NCBI RefSeq assembly: GCF_049844995.1 | Contig: NZ_JBNCMC010000009.1 | Span: 1 to 64,000 of the forward strand | Direction of reading: 5' to 3' | Source: Luteimicrobium sp049844995 | GTDB lineage: Bacteria; Actinomycetota; Actinomycetes; Actinomycetales; Cellulomonadaceae | Length of the DNA: 64,000 nt | Part shown: positions 26,037-34,703 of the stretch, in pieces | Numbering within the stretch: position 1 is the stretch's first letter | Layout of the letters: each line of letters starts with the position of its first letter | Translations under genes and position numbers: made by a program | Notes under the pieces: model-generated | What the model was told of the DNA's origin: nothing | Databases searched by the model: none | The model's input: the letters and a program-made list of their open reading frames with translations, nothing else

Positions 26037-27866
26037 TCAGAGGAGCGCGGCGACCCGCTCGGCCACGCGCTCGACGGCCTCGGCCACCGGCACCTGCTCG
26101 GCGTCGCCGCCCGCACGGCCGCGGACCTCGACGACGCCGTCGGCGAGCCCGCGGCCCACGACGACGACGAGCGGCACGCCGATGAGCTCGGCGTCCGCGA
26201 ACTTGACGCCGGGCGACACCTTGAGGCGGTCGTCGTAGAGCACCTCGACGCCGCGCGCCGCGAGGCCGCTCGCGATGGTGCCCGCCGCGTCGAACACGTC
26301 CTGGCCCTTGCCGGTCGCGACGACGTGGACGTGCGCGGGCGCCACGTGCGCCGGCCACGCGAGCCCCTTGTCGTCGTGGTTCGCCTCGGCGAGCGCGGCG
26401 AGGGCGCGCGTCACGCCGACGCCGTACGAGCCCATGGTCACGACGACCTGCTTGCCGTTCTGGTCCAGGACCGTCAGCCCGAGGGCCTGCGCGTACTTGC
26501 GCCCGAGCTGGAAGATGTGGCCGATCTCGATGCCCCGCGCGAGCTCGAGGGGGCCGGAGCCGTCGGGCGCCTCGTCGCCGGCCCGGACCTCGGCCGCCTC
26601 GATGGTGCCGTCCGCGGTGAAGTCGCGGCCCGCCACGAGGTCGAACACGTGCCGGCCGGGCTCGTTCGCTCCCGTGATCCAGCGGGTCCCCTCGACCACG
26701 CGCGGGTCGAGGAGGTAGCGGATCGCGGAGACCTCGGCGCCGTCGTCCTGGGTGAGCCGCGCGCCCTGCGGACCGAGCGCGCCGGGGCCGATGTAGCCCT
26801 TGACGAGCTCCGGGTGCGCGGCGAAGTCCGCGGCGCCCGCCGTCTCGACCTCGGCCGGCTCGAGGGCAGCGCCGAGACGCTTCACGTCGACCTCGCGGTC
26901 CCCCGGGAGCCCGACGACCAGCACCTCGCGGCGCCCGTCCGGGTGGGTCGTCGCGAGGACGACGTTCTTGAGCGTGTCCGCCGCCGTCCAGGCGCGGTCG
27001 GGGCGGGGGAACCGCTCGTTCGCGAGCGCGACGAGCGACTCGATGGTCGGGGTGTCCGGGGTGTCCTCGACGTGCGCGGCGGGGGCGTCGTCGTACGGCA
27101 CGGCCTCGGGGACGGGCGTGACGACGGCCTCCACGTTCGCGGCGTACCCGCCGGGCGACCGGACGAACGTGTCCTCGCCGATGGGGGTCGGGGTGAGGAA
27201 CTCCTCCGACCGCGACCCGCCCATGGCACCGCTCGTCGCGGCCACGATCACGTACTCGAGGCCGAGCCGGTCGAAGATCCGCTGGTACGCGGCGCGCTGC
27301 ACCGCGTAGGAGGCGTCCAGGCCGGCGTCGTCGATGTCGAACGAGTACGCGTCCTTCATGATGAACTCGCGGCCGCGGATCAGCCCCGCGCGGGGACGGG
27401 CCTCGTCGCGGTACTTGGTCTGGATCTGGAAGAGCGTGAGCGGCAGGTCCTTGTACGAGGAGTACAGGTCCTTCACGAGGAGCGTGAACATCTCCTCGTG
27501 CGTGGGCGCGAGCAGGTAGTCGGCCTGCTTGCGGTCCTGGAGCCGGAAGAGCCCCTGGCCGTACTCGGTCCACCGGCCCGTCGCCTCGTAGGGCTCGCGC
27601 GGCAGCAGCGCGGGGAAGTGCACCTCCTGCCCGCCGGCGGCCTGCATCTCCTCGCGGACGACGGCCTCGACCTTCGCGAGGACCCGCAGACCCAGCGGCA
27701 GCCACGTGTAGATGCCCGGCGCCGCGCGGCGGATGTAGCCGGCGCGGACGAGGAGCTTGTGGCTCGCGACCTCCGCGTCCACCGGGTCCTCCCGCAGGGT
27801 CCGGACGAACAGCGTGGACATCCGCAGGACGGCGGCGGACGAGGAGGTCAGGTGGTCGTGCGACAT
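26037..27866 (-). CDS. proS: prolyl-tRNA synthetase
   Basis: A 609-residue class II synthetase of the bacterial type with the inserted editing domain. The start of the catalytic core is marked by HKLLVRAGYIRRAAPGIYTW, then TEYGQGLFRLQDRK, PTHEE and the motif 2 FQIQTKYRDEARPR. The C-terminal anticodon-binding domain follows VVTMGSYGVGVTR. The first ATG is used; an ATG at codon 16 (MSTLFVRTL) would match many homologues better. Confidence 0.97.
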   Translation of the reverse strand: MSHDHLTSSSAAVLRMSTLFVRTLREDPVDAEVASHKLLVRAGYIRRAAPGIYTWLPLGLRVLAKVEAVVREEMQAAGGQEVHFPALLPREPYEATGRWTEYGQGLFRLQDRKQADYLLAPTHEEMFTLLVKDLYSSYKDLPLTLFQIQTKYRDEARPRAGLIRGREFIMKDAYSFDIDDAGLDASYAVQRAAYQRIFDRLGLEYVIVAATSGAMGGSRSEEFLTPTPIGEDTFVRSPGGYAANVEAVVTPVPEAVPYDDAPAAHVEDTPDTPTIESLVALANERFPRPDRAWTAADTLKNVVLATTHPDGRREVLVVGLPGDREVDVKRLGAALEPAEVETAGAADFAAHPELVKGYIGPGALGPQGARLTQDDGAEVSAIRYLLDPRVVEGTRWITGANEPGRHVFDLVAGRDFTADGTIEAAEVRAGDEAPDGSGPLELARGIEIGHIFQLGRKYAQALGLTVLDQNGKQVVVTMGSYGVGVTRALAALAEANHDDKGLAWPAHVAPAHVHVVATGKGQDVFDAAGTIASGLAARGVEVLYDDRLKVSPGVKFADAELIGVPLVVVVGRGLADGVVEVRGRAGGDAEQVPVAEAVERVAERVAALL

Positions 27867-27967
27867 GCGGCACAGCCTACCGGCGGGCCGGCGGGCGCCC
27901 GCGCCCCGACCAGCGACGCGAGCCCCGGTGCCGGGCGGCGCCGACCGGTCTGGAGCATGATCGGACC

Positions 27968-28912
27968 ATGCCGGAGCTGCCCGAGGTCGAGGCGCTCGTC
28001 GGGTTCCTGCGGGAGCGCACGAGCGGCCGCCTGATCACGTCCGTCGCGCTGGGCCAGATCTCCGCGCTCAAGACGTACGCCCCTCCCCTCGACGCGCTCG
28101 TCGGGCGGCGCGTGAGCGACGTCGTCCGGCACGGGAAGTGGCTGGACGTGGTGGCGGCACCGGCCGGCGAAACCGACGGCGACCCGCTGCACCTCGTCTT
28201 CCACCTCGCGCGGGGCGGCTGGCTGCGCTGGTCCGAGCAGGCGCCGACGACGCCGGTCCGGCCGCGGGCGGGCGGGGGCGGCGGCAACCGTCCGACGCTG
28301 GCGCTGCGCGTCCGGTTCGACGACGGCGCCGGCTTCGACCTCACCGAGGCCGGCACGCGCAAGCGGCTCGCGGTCTACGTCGCGACGGACCCTGACGCGG
28401 TGCCGCAGATCGCGTCGCTCGGCGTGGAGCCGATGTCCGACGCGTTCACGCCCGAGGTCCTCGCCGAGCTGCTGGCCAGGAAGAACCAGCAGGTCAAGGG
28501 CCTGCTGCGCGACCAGGGGGCGATCGCGGGCATCGGCAACGCCTACTCGGACGAGATCCTGCTCGTCGCCCGGACCAGCCCGTTCAGGCTGACCAAGACG
28601 TACGCCCCTCCCCCGGGCTCCGCCGCTCCGTCCGACGACGTCGTCGCCCTGCACACCGCGATCCGCGACGTGCTGCGGGAGGCCGTGGCGGCGTCGTCGG
28701 GCAGGCCGGCGGCGGAGGTCAAGGACGCCAAGCGCCGCGGCATGCGGGTGCACGGGCGGACGGGCGAGCCGTGCCCCGGCTGGGACGGCGTGCCGTGCGG
28801 CGACACGGTGCACGAGGTGTCGTTCGCCGACCGGTCGCTGCAGTACTGCCCGACGTGCCAGACGGGCGGACAGGTGCTCGCGGACCGGCGGATGTCCCGC
28901 CTCCTGCGCTGA
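27968..28912 (+). CDS. Fpg/Nei family DNA glycosylase/AP lyase
   Basis: A 314-residue base-excision repair enzyme. The N-terminal PELPEVE supplies the catalytic Pro2 and Glu3, GKWLDV the conserved lysine, and the C-terminal zinc finger has Cys269, Cys277, Cys294 and Cys297. The finger spacing is wider than in classical MutM, so it may be one of the actinobacterial Fpg-like paralogues rather than MutM itself. It is divergent from proS. Confidence 0.9.
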   Translation: MPELPEVEALVGFLRERTSGRLITSVALGQISALKTYAPPLDALVGRRVSDVVRHGKWLDVVAAPAGETDGDPLHLVFHLARGGWLRWSEQAPTTPVRPRAGGGGGNRPTLALRVRFDDGAGFDLTEAGTRKRLAVYVATDPDAVPQIASLGVEPMSDAFTPEVLAELLARKNQQVKGLLRDQGAIAGIGNAYSDEILLVARTSPFRLTKTYAPPPGSAAPSDDVVALHTAIRDVLREAVAASSGRPAAEVKDAKRRGMRVHGRTGEPCPGWDGVPCGDTVHEVSFADRSLQYCPTCQTGGQVLADRRMSRLLR

Positions 28913-28939
28913 CCGGTCCCGCCGACGGCGACGCCCCGC

Positions 28940-29842
28940 TCAGAAGAGGACGGTCGCGAGCGTGCCCACCTGCTCGAACCCGACGCGGCGGTAGGCGGCG
29001 AGCGCGGGCGCGTTGAAGTCGTTGACGTAGAGGGAGACGACGGGCGCGACGTCGCGCCGCGCGGCGACGACGACGGCGGCCACGCCGCTCTCCGACAGGC
29101 GGTGCCCACGCCGGACCGGGTCGACCCAGACGCCCTGGATCTGGGCGACCTGGTCGGTCACGGCGCCGAGCTCGGCCTTGAAGGCCACGAACGGGCGCCC
29201 GTCGGCGCCGCGCTCGAGGCGCACGAACGACCGTCCGGTCGCGATGAGCTGCCGGACGCGGCGCTCGTAGGCCGAGCTGCCCCCGACGACCGGCGAGTAG
29301 CCGACCTCCTCGACGAACATCCGCACGCACGCCGGCAGGATCGCACCGAGCTCCTCGGGCAGCCCGCGCCGCACGGCGGGATCGGGGGCGACGTCGGGGT
29401 CGCGCGCGATCGCCATCGACGGCTGGCAGGCCCGGATCTCCCGCGGCCGGGGCCAGGTGGGGGCGAGCCGCTCCCACAGCCCGAGCGCGACGGCCGCGTC
29501 GCCGACGATGGACGAGCTGCGCCGGCCCTCGAGCCGCGCCGCGGCGGCGAACGCGTCGAGCGCCGCCTCGCGCTCGGAGCCGGTCTCGGGGACCACGGGG
29601 AACAGGTTGGCGCCCGACCAGCAGATCGCCGTCGGCGGCCCGGACGCGGGGTACGCCCAGACGCTGCCGCCACCGCGCGCACCCGCCTCGGGCCACTCGG
29701 CGACGCGCGCCGCCGCGAGGGCCGCCGTCACGGGGTCGACGGCGCACACCGCGAGCGCCGCGGCGACCTCGTGCCGCCCCAGGACGCGCGCGGGGACGGC
29801 GCGGACGCCGTGCGCGTCGTCGCGTGCGAAGAGGCGGACCAT
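28940..29842 (-). CDS. GNAT N-acetyltransferase with DUF4081 N-terminal domain
   Basis: A 300-residue protein. The C-terminal half is a GNAT fold with the acetyl-CoA loop at QGVWVDPVRRGHRLSE and the terminal YVNDFNAPALAAYRRVGFE strand-helix. The N-terminal half fits DUF4081, usually fused to it in Actinobacteria. The ATG at 29842 has GGGGGAG 9 bases upstream; a TTG six codons earlier lies upstream of that site and is unlikely. The acceptor substrate is unknown. It follows ispG. Confidence 0.88.
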   Translation of the reverse strand: MVRLFARDDAHGVRAVPARVLGRHEVAAALAVCAVDPVTAALAAARVAEWPEAGARGGGSVWAYPASGPPTAICWSGANLFPVVPETGSEREAALDAFAAAARLEGRRSSSIVGDAAVALGLWERLAPTWPRPREIRACQPSMAIARDPDVAPDPAVRRGLPEELGAILPACVRMFVEEVGYSPVVGGSSAYERRVRQLIATGRSFVRLERGADGRPFVAFKAELGAVTDQVAQIQGVWVDPVRRGHRLSESGVAAVVVAARRDVAPVVSLYVNDFNAPALAAYRRVGFEQVGTLATVLF

Positions 29843-29923
29843 GCGCCGATTCTCCCCCAACGGGCCGACGGCCGCCGCCAGGCGCCGGTGGCTGGCGCGC
29901 CGTCCGGGGCCTGGTCGGCCGCC

Positions 29924-31084
29924 TCAGCTGACGGTGACGACGGGCCCCGTGGGGGTGCGCTCCTCGGCGGGCATGGCGTCCGCGATGCGCATGGCCTCCT
30001 CGATCAGGGTCTCGACGATCATGGCCTCGGGCACGGTCTTGATGACCTCGCCCTTGACGAAGATCTGGCCCTTGCCGTTGCCGGACGCGACGCCGAGGTC
30101 GGCCTCGCGGGCCTCTCCCGGGCCGTTGACGACGCAGCCCATGACCGCGACGCGCAGCGGTACCTCCATGCCCTCGAGGCCGGCGGTGACGCGCTCGGCG
30201 AGCGAGTACACGTCGACCTGCGCTCGGCCGCACGACGGGCACGAGACGATCTCGAGCTTGCGGGGCCGCAGGTTGAGGGACTGGAGGATCTGGATGCCGA
30301 CCTTGACCTCCTCGACGGGCGGCGCGGACAGGGACACGCGGATGGTGTCGCCGATGCCCTTGCTGAGGAGTGCGCCGAACGCCGTCGCCGACTTGATGGT
30401 GCCCTGGAACGCCGGACCGGCCTCGGTCACGCCGAGGTGCAGGGGCCAGTCGCCCCGCTCGGAGAGCAGCTCGTAGGCCCGCACCATGACGACGGGGTCG
30501 TTGTGCTTGACGGAGATCTTGAAGTCGTGGAAGTCGTGCTCCTCGAAGAGCGACGCCTCCCAGACGGCGGACTCGACGAGCGCCTCCGGCGTCGCCCTGC
30601 CGTACTTGGCGAGCAGGCGCGGGTCGAGAGACCCGGCGTTGACGCCGATGCGCAGCGACGTGCCGTGGTCCTTCGCCGCCTGGGCGATCTCCTTGACCTG
30701 GTCGTCGAACTTGCGGATGTTGCCGGGGTTCACGCGGACGGCGGCGCAGCCCGCCTCGATCGCCGCGAACACGTACTTCGGCTGGAAGTGGATGTCCGCG
30801 ATGACGGGGATCTGCGACTTGGTGGCGATCGCGGGGAGCGCGGCGGCGTCGTCGGCGCTGGGCACGGCGACGCGGACGATGTCGCAGCCGGCCGCGGTCA
30901 GCTCGGCGATCTGCTGGAGGGTGGCGTTGATGTCCGAGGTCAGCGTCGTCGTCATGGACTGGACGCTGATCGGGGCGTCACCGCCGACCTCCACCTTGCC
31001 GACGCGGATCTTGCGCGTCTTGCGGCGGGGGGCGAGGACGGGTACGGGGGCCTCGGGCATGCCGAGGTTGATCGGGACGCTCAC
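29924..31084 (-). CDS. ispG: 4-hydroxy-3-methylbut-2-enyl diphosphate synthase (flavodoxin/ferredoxin)
   Basis: A 386-residue [4Fe-4S] enzyme of the MEP isoprenoid pathway that converts MEcPP to HMBPP. The TIM-barrel part includes VQSMTTTLTSD and IADIHFQPK. The C-terminal cluster-binding part shows SCPSCGRAQ and GCVVNGPGE. The start is a GTG giving the VSVPINLGMPEAP beginning seen in relatives, although GGAG is only 2 bases away. It lies in the dxr-rseP-ispG region, with the resistance-type GTPase inserted between rseP and ispG. Confidence 0.97.
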   Translation of the reverse strand: MSVPINLGMPEAPVPVLAPRRKTRKIRVGKVEVGGDAPISVQSMTTTLTSDINATLQQIAELTAAGCDIVRVAVPSADDAAALPAIATKSQIPVIADIHFQPKYVFAAIEAGCAAVRVNPGNIRKFDDQVKEIAQAAKDHGTSLRIGVNAGSLDPRLLAKYGRATPEALVESAVWEASLFEEHDFHDFKISVKHNDPVVMVRAYELLSERGDWPLHLGVTEAGPAFQGTIKSATAFGALLSKGIGDTIRVSLSAPPVEEVKVGIQILQSLNLRPRKLEIVSCPSCGRAQVDVYSLAERVTAGLEGMEVPLRVAVMGCVVNGPGEAREADLGVASGNGKGQIFVKGEVIKTVPEAMIVETLIEEAMRIADAMPAEERTPTGPVVTVS

Positions 31085-31278
31085 GGCTCCAGTATCCCTC
31101 GCCCGGGGCGTGCGTCGGGCGCGAGCGGTGCGAGGCGGGCGTCGGATCTCGTGGCGATGTCGGGAAGACCGCCCCCGGAGGGGCCGCGGCGCGGGAGGCG
31201 GCGGCACGAGAAAGGCCGTGACGGCCCGACGGTCAGCGGCCTAGCGTCGGACGAGTTCCCTCGACCACGGAGGCCCCG

Positions 31279-31401
31279 ATGCGGCAGACGACGACCGGCA
31301 CCCCTGTCCCTGTCGCCTGCCCGAGGAGCCCACGTCCGCATGAGGACCGTCACGATAGGCGTGCTCGCGCACGTCGACGCCGGCAAGACCACCCTGACTG
31401 A
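31279..31401 (+). CDS. leader ORF overlapping the ribosomal-protection gene start
   Basis: A 40-codon frame begins with ATG preceded by GGAGG at 5 bases, a better ribosome-binding site than that of the main gene. It runs past the main gene's start in another frame and ends at TGA 31399-31401, 60 bases inside it. The peptide begins MRQTTTGTPVPVACPRSP and becomes very Arg-rich. Leader peptides control several ribosomal-protection genes (tetM is the known case), so a regulatory role is plausible. No product is proven, and the frame could be fortuitous. Confidence 0.45.
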   Translation: MRQTTTGTPVPVACPRSPRPHEDRHDRRARARRRRQDHPD

Positions 31402-33307
31402 GCGCCTGCTGCTGCACGCGGGCGCGATCGACCACGCCGGGAGCGTCGACTCCGGCGACACCCAGACCGACACGCTCGAGCTCGAGCGCCGCCGCGGCAT
31501 CACCATCCGCTCGGCCGTCGCGGCCCTGCGCCTGGACGACCTGACCGTGAACCTCGTCGACACGCCCGGTCACGCGGACTTCGTCGCGGAGGTCGCCCGC
31601 GCCGTGACGGTGCTCGACGGCGCCGTGCTGCTGCTGTCCGCGGTCGAGGGCGTCCAGGCGCGCACGCGGGTGCTGCTGCGCACCTTGCGCCGCCTCGGCG
31701 TCCCCACCGTCCTGTTCGCCAACAAGGTGGACCGGGCCGGAGCCCGCACCGAGGCGCTCGCCGACGAGATCCGTGCACGCCTGACACCGCGCGTCGTCCC
31801 GGTCTCCACCGTGACCGCGGCGGGCACGCACGAGGCACGTGTCGCGCCCCGCGACCCGGCGGGCGTGTCGGAGGACCTCGCGACCGCGCTGCTCGACGAG
31901 CCCTCGTCGGCTCCGCTCGTCGACGCGTACCTCGCGGGCCGCGGACCGCTCGTCGAGGCCCCCGACGACGTGCTGGCCGACGGCGTCCGCGCGGGCACGC
32001 TCCACCCGCTCCTGCTCGGCTCCGCCGCGACCGGCGCCGGCGTCCCCGCCCTGGTCGGCGCGGTCGGCCGGTGGTTCGCCACGACCGACCCGGACGGCGA
32101 CGCGGCCGCAGGACCGGCGCGCGGGACGGTCTTCGCCGTCGACCGGGGCCCGGGCGGGGAGCGCGTCGCGGTGGTCCGGCTCCGCTCGGGCACGCTGCGG
32201 GCCCGAGACCGCGTCCGGCTCGTGTCCGCCGGCGACTCCGCGGGGCGCCCCGCGCTCGCGACCGCGGTGCGGATCTTCGTGGACGGCACCCGCACCCGCG
32301 AGGGCGTGCTCCGTCCGGGCGGCATCGCACGCGTCACGGGCCTGGACGGGGTCCGCGTCGGCGACGGCCTCGGCGACGGGGCCCTCGTCGGCCGACGCGA
32401 CCTGTTCGCGCTGCCGACGCTCTCGGCGACGGTCACCCCCGTGCGCCCGGCGCAGCGGCTCGCCCTGCGTGACGCGCTGCAGGACCTCGCCGCCCGCGAC
32501 CCCCTCGTCGGCGTGCGGCTCGACGACGCCACCGGCGAGCTCGCGGTCAGCCTGTACGGAGAGGTCCAGAAGGAGGTCCTCGCGGCGACCCTCGACGGCG
32601 AGCACGGGATCCCCGTCGCGTTCTCGGACTCGCGCGCGCTCCACGTCGAGCGCCCGCGGCGCGCGGGTGCCGCGCAGCAGGTGATGGGCACGCACCCGTT
32701 CGGGCTCGTCACGGTCGGCCTGAGGGTCGAGCCGGCCGCACCCGGGTCGGGCGTCGCCTACGTCGTCGGTGCCGAGCGCGGTCTCCTGCTGCGTGGCTTC
32801 CACGTGGCCGTGGAGGAGACCGTCCGCGCGCTGCTCCGGCAGGGCCCTGACGGCTGGCCCGTCACGGACGTCCGCGTGACGCTGACCCACGGGCGCTACG
32901 GCACTGGCGCGACCGCCGGCGCGTTCCGGGACCTCGCGACCGTCGTGCTCGCCGACGCGCTGCGTGAGGCGGGGACGCGGGTGTGCGAGCCCGTGGCGCG
33001 GTTCGAGCTGGAGACCCCCGCCGACGCCGTGCCCGCCGTCGTCGCCGCCCTCGCCGCCGGGGGCGGGACCCTCGCGGGACGCCTGCCGGAGGGCTCGGGC
33101 CACGACGACGCCGTCGTGGTGACCGGCCGGGTCCGGGCAGCAGCCGTGTCCGCCCTCGAGCGCACGCTCCCCGCCCTCACGCGCGGGGAAGGCGTCCTCG
33201 TCACCGAGCCCGCCGGGTTCGAGCCGGTGCGGGGTACGCCGCCCCGACGCGCTCGCCAGGAGCCGGACCTGCTCGCCCGGGCGGCGCAGCTGCGGCGGCT
33301 GTGGTGA
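31340..33307 (+). CDS. EF-G-like GTPase, tetracycline ribosomal-protection (OtrA/TetM) family
   Basis: A 655-residue translational GTPase with G1 AHVDAGKT (residues 10-17), DTPGH (74-78) and NKVD (128-131), then EF-G-like domains II-V, including the LYGEVQKEVL segment typical of Tet(M)/OtrA. Its length matches ribosomal-protection proteins, not EF-G (about 700). Such proteins release tetracyclines from the ribosome. Whether this chromosomal copy gives resistance is untested. It is a plus-strand insertion between minus-strand ispG and rseP. The upstream GAGGAG is 11 bases away. Confidence 0.88.
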   Translation: MRTVTIGVLAHVDAGKTTLTERLLLHAGAIDHAGSVDSGDTQTDTLELERRRGITIRSAVAALRLDDLTVNLVDTPGHADFVAEVARAVTVLDGAVLLLSAVEGVQARTRVLLRTLRRLGVPTVLFANKVDRAGARTEALADEIRARLTPRVVPVSTVTAAGTHEARVAPRDPAGVSEDLATALLDEPSSAPLVDAYLAGRGPLVEAPDDVLADGVRAGTLHPLLLGSAATGAGVPALVGAVGRWFATTDPDGDAAAGPARGTVFAVDRGPGGERVAVVRLRSGTLRARDRVRLVSAGDSAGRPALATAVRIFVDGTRTREGVLRPGGIARVTGLDGVRVGDGLGDGALVGRRDLFALPTLSATVTPVRPAQRLALRDALQDLAARDPLVGVRLDDATGELAVSLYGEVQKEVLAATLDGEHGIPVAFSDSRALHVERPRRAGAAQQVMGTHPFGLVTVGLRVEPAAPGSGVAYVVGAERGLLLRGFHVAVEETVRALLRQGPDGWPVTDVRVTLTHGRYGTGATAGAFRDLATVVLADALREAGTRVCEPVARFELETPADAVPAVVAALAAGGGTLAGRLPEGSGHDDAVVVTGRVRAAAVSALERTLPALTRGEGVLVTEPAGFEPVRGTPPRRARQEPDLLARAAQLRRLW

Positions 33308-33325
33308 GGTGCGCCGCGCGGGAGG

Positions 33326-34603
33326 TCAGGTCAGGCGGACCGGGTCCACGATGTCCGCGTAGATCAGCAGCACGCCCATGACCGTGAGGAGCCCGAACAT
33401 CGCGTAGGCGACGGGCATCATCCGGGCGGTGTCGGCGGGGCCCGGGATCGGCAGGCGTCGCACCCGCGCGACCGTCCGCTTCGCGCCCTCGTAGAGCGCG
33501 CCCACCACGTGGCCGCCGTCGAGCGGCACGAGCGGGATGAGGTTGAAGACGAACAGGGCGACGTTGAGGCTCGCGAGCAGCATGAGCATCGCCTGGACGC
33601 GCGCGACCACGGACGCCTGGTCGGCGCCGGCGACGTCGGCCGCGACCCGCCCGACCCCGACCACGCTCATCACGGAGTCGGCGCTGCGGGGCTCGTCCCC
33701 GAACGTCGCCCGCGCGACGTCGACGACCTTGACGGGCAGCTGCGCGACGAGCTTCACGGTCTGCGTGGTCATGTCCCAGGTCTGGCTCACGGCCGTGCCC
33801 GGGGACTGGTGCACGCGCTCCGCGGTCGGCTCGATGCCGAGGTACGGCACGGTCGTCGTGGTCGCCGACCCGTCCGAGGCGGTGGTCTGTACCGTGTGCT
33901 CGGCGGGCGTGACGTCGAGCGTCACCTCCTGGCCGCCGCGCTGCACGACGAGCGTCGTCGGGTCGGTCCCGCCCTCCCGGATCGCCGTGGAGAGGTCGTC
34001 CCAGCTCTCGACGGCGGTGTCGCCGTACGCGACGACCGTGTCGCCGGCCCGCAGCCCGGCCTTCGACGCGGGCGACGCCGGGTCCCCGGCCTGGCAGGAG
34101 CCGCCCGACGACGCCTGCACGCATGCCGGGACGGCGCCGACGGTCGTCGTCGGGGTCTGGACGCCGATGGCACTCAGGGCGATCAGCGTGAGGACGAAGG
34201 CGATGAGGAGGTTCATGACGGGCCCGCCGAGCATGACGACGACCTTCTTGGGCGCCGACAGCCGGTAGAACGCCCGCGACTCCTGGCCGGGGAGGATCTC
34301 CTCCGCCGACGCCTCGCGGGCCGCCGAGGTCATCTCCCCGAACCAGCCCCGGCGGGGCCGGTGGCCGGCGGGCGCCGGCGCGTACATCCCGACGAGCCGC
34401 ACGTACCCGCCCGCGGGGATCGCCTTGAGGCCGTACTCCGTCTCGCCCTTGGCGCGCGACCACAGGGTCGGGCCGAACCCCACCATGTACTGGCTCACGC
34501 GCACGCCGAACAGCTTGGCCGGGACCATGTGGCCGACCTCGTGCAGGGCGATGGACACCAGCACGCCCACCACCACGACGAGCACCGCGATCAGGACGGC
34601 CAT
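33326..34603 (-). CDS. rseP: site-2 intramembrane metalloprotease (RseP/Rip1-like)
   Basis: A 425-residue M50 protease. HEVGH (residues 21-25) in the first membrane segment supplies zinc ligands and the catalytic Glu22. A PDZ domain lies in the middle (about residues 190-280, AGLRAGDTVV). The C-terminal NLIPLVPLDGG provides the third ligand. It cleaves membrane anchors such as anti-sigma factors in related bacteria. The ATG has GGAGG 10 bases upstream. It lies downstream of dxr in the usual order. Confidence 0.95.
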   Translation of the reverse strand: MAVLIAVLVVVVGVLVSIALHEVGHMVPAKLFGVRVSQYMVGFGPTLWSRAKGETEYGLKAIPAGGYVRLVGMYAPAPAGHRPRRGWFGEMTSAAREASAEEILPGQESRAFYRLSAPKKVVVMLGGPVMNLLIAFVLTLIALSAIGVQTPTTTVGAVPACVQASSGGSCQAGDPASPASKAGLRAGDTVVAYGDTAVESWDDLSTAIREGGTDPTTLVVQRGGQEVTLDVTPAEHTVQTTASDGSATTTTVPYLGIEPTAERVHQSPGTAVSQTWDMTTQTVKLVAQLPVKVVDVARATFGDEPRSADSVMSVVGVGRVAADVAGADQASVVARVQAMLMLLASLNVALFVFNLIPLVPLDGGHVVGALYEGAKRTVARVRRLPIPGPADTARMMPVAYAMFGLLTVMGVLLIYADIVDPVRLT

Positions 34604-34703
34604 GCGTTTCGATCCTCCAGGGGCCTCGGGAAGCGGGAGACAGCAGGCCCAGCATGCCCCGTACGGCTGGGCGCGGGCTGAAGAGGGGCTGGGCCTGACG
34701 CGG

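Noticed and set aside
29102..31339. A 746-codon upstream extension of the ribosomal-protection GTPase frame
   Set aside because: It is antisense to the GNAT and ispG genes and low in complexity. The GTPase fold begins at 31340.
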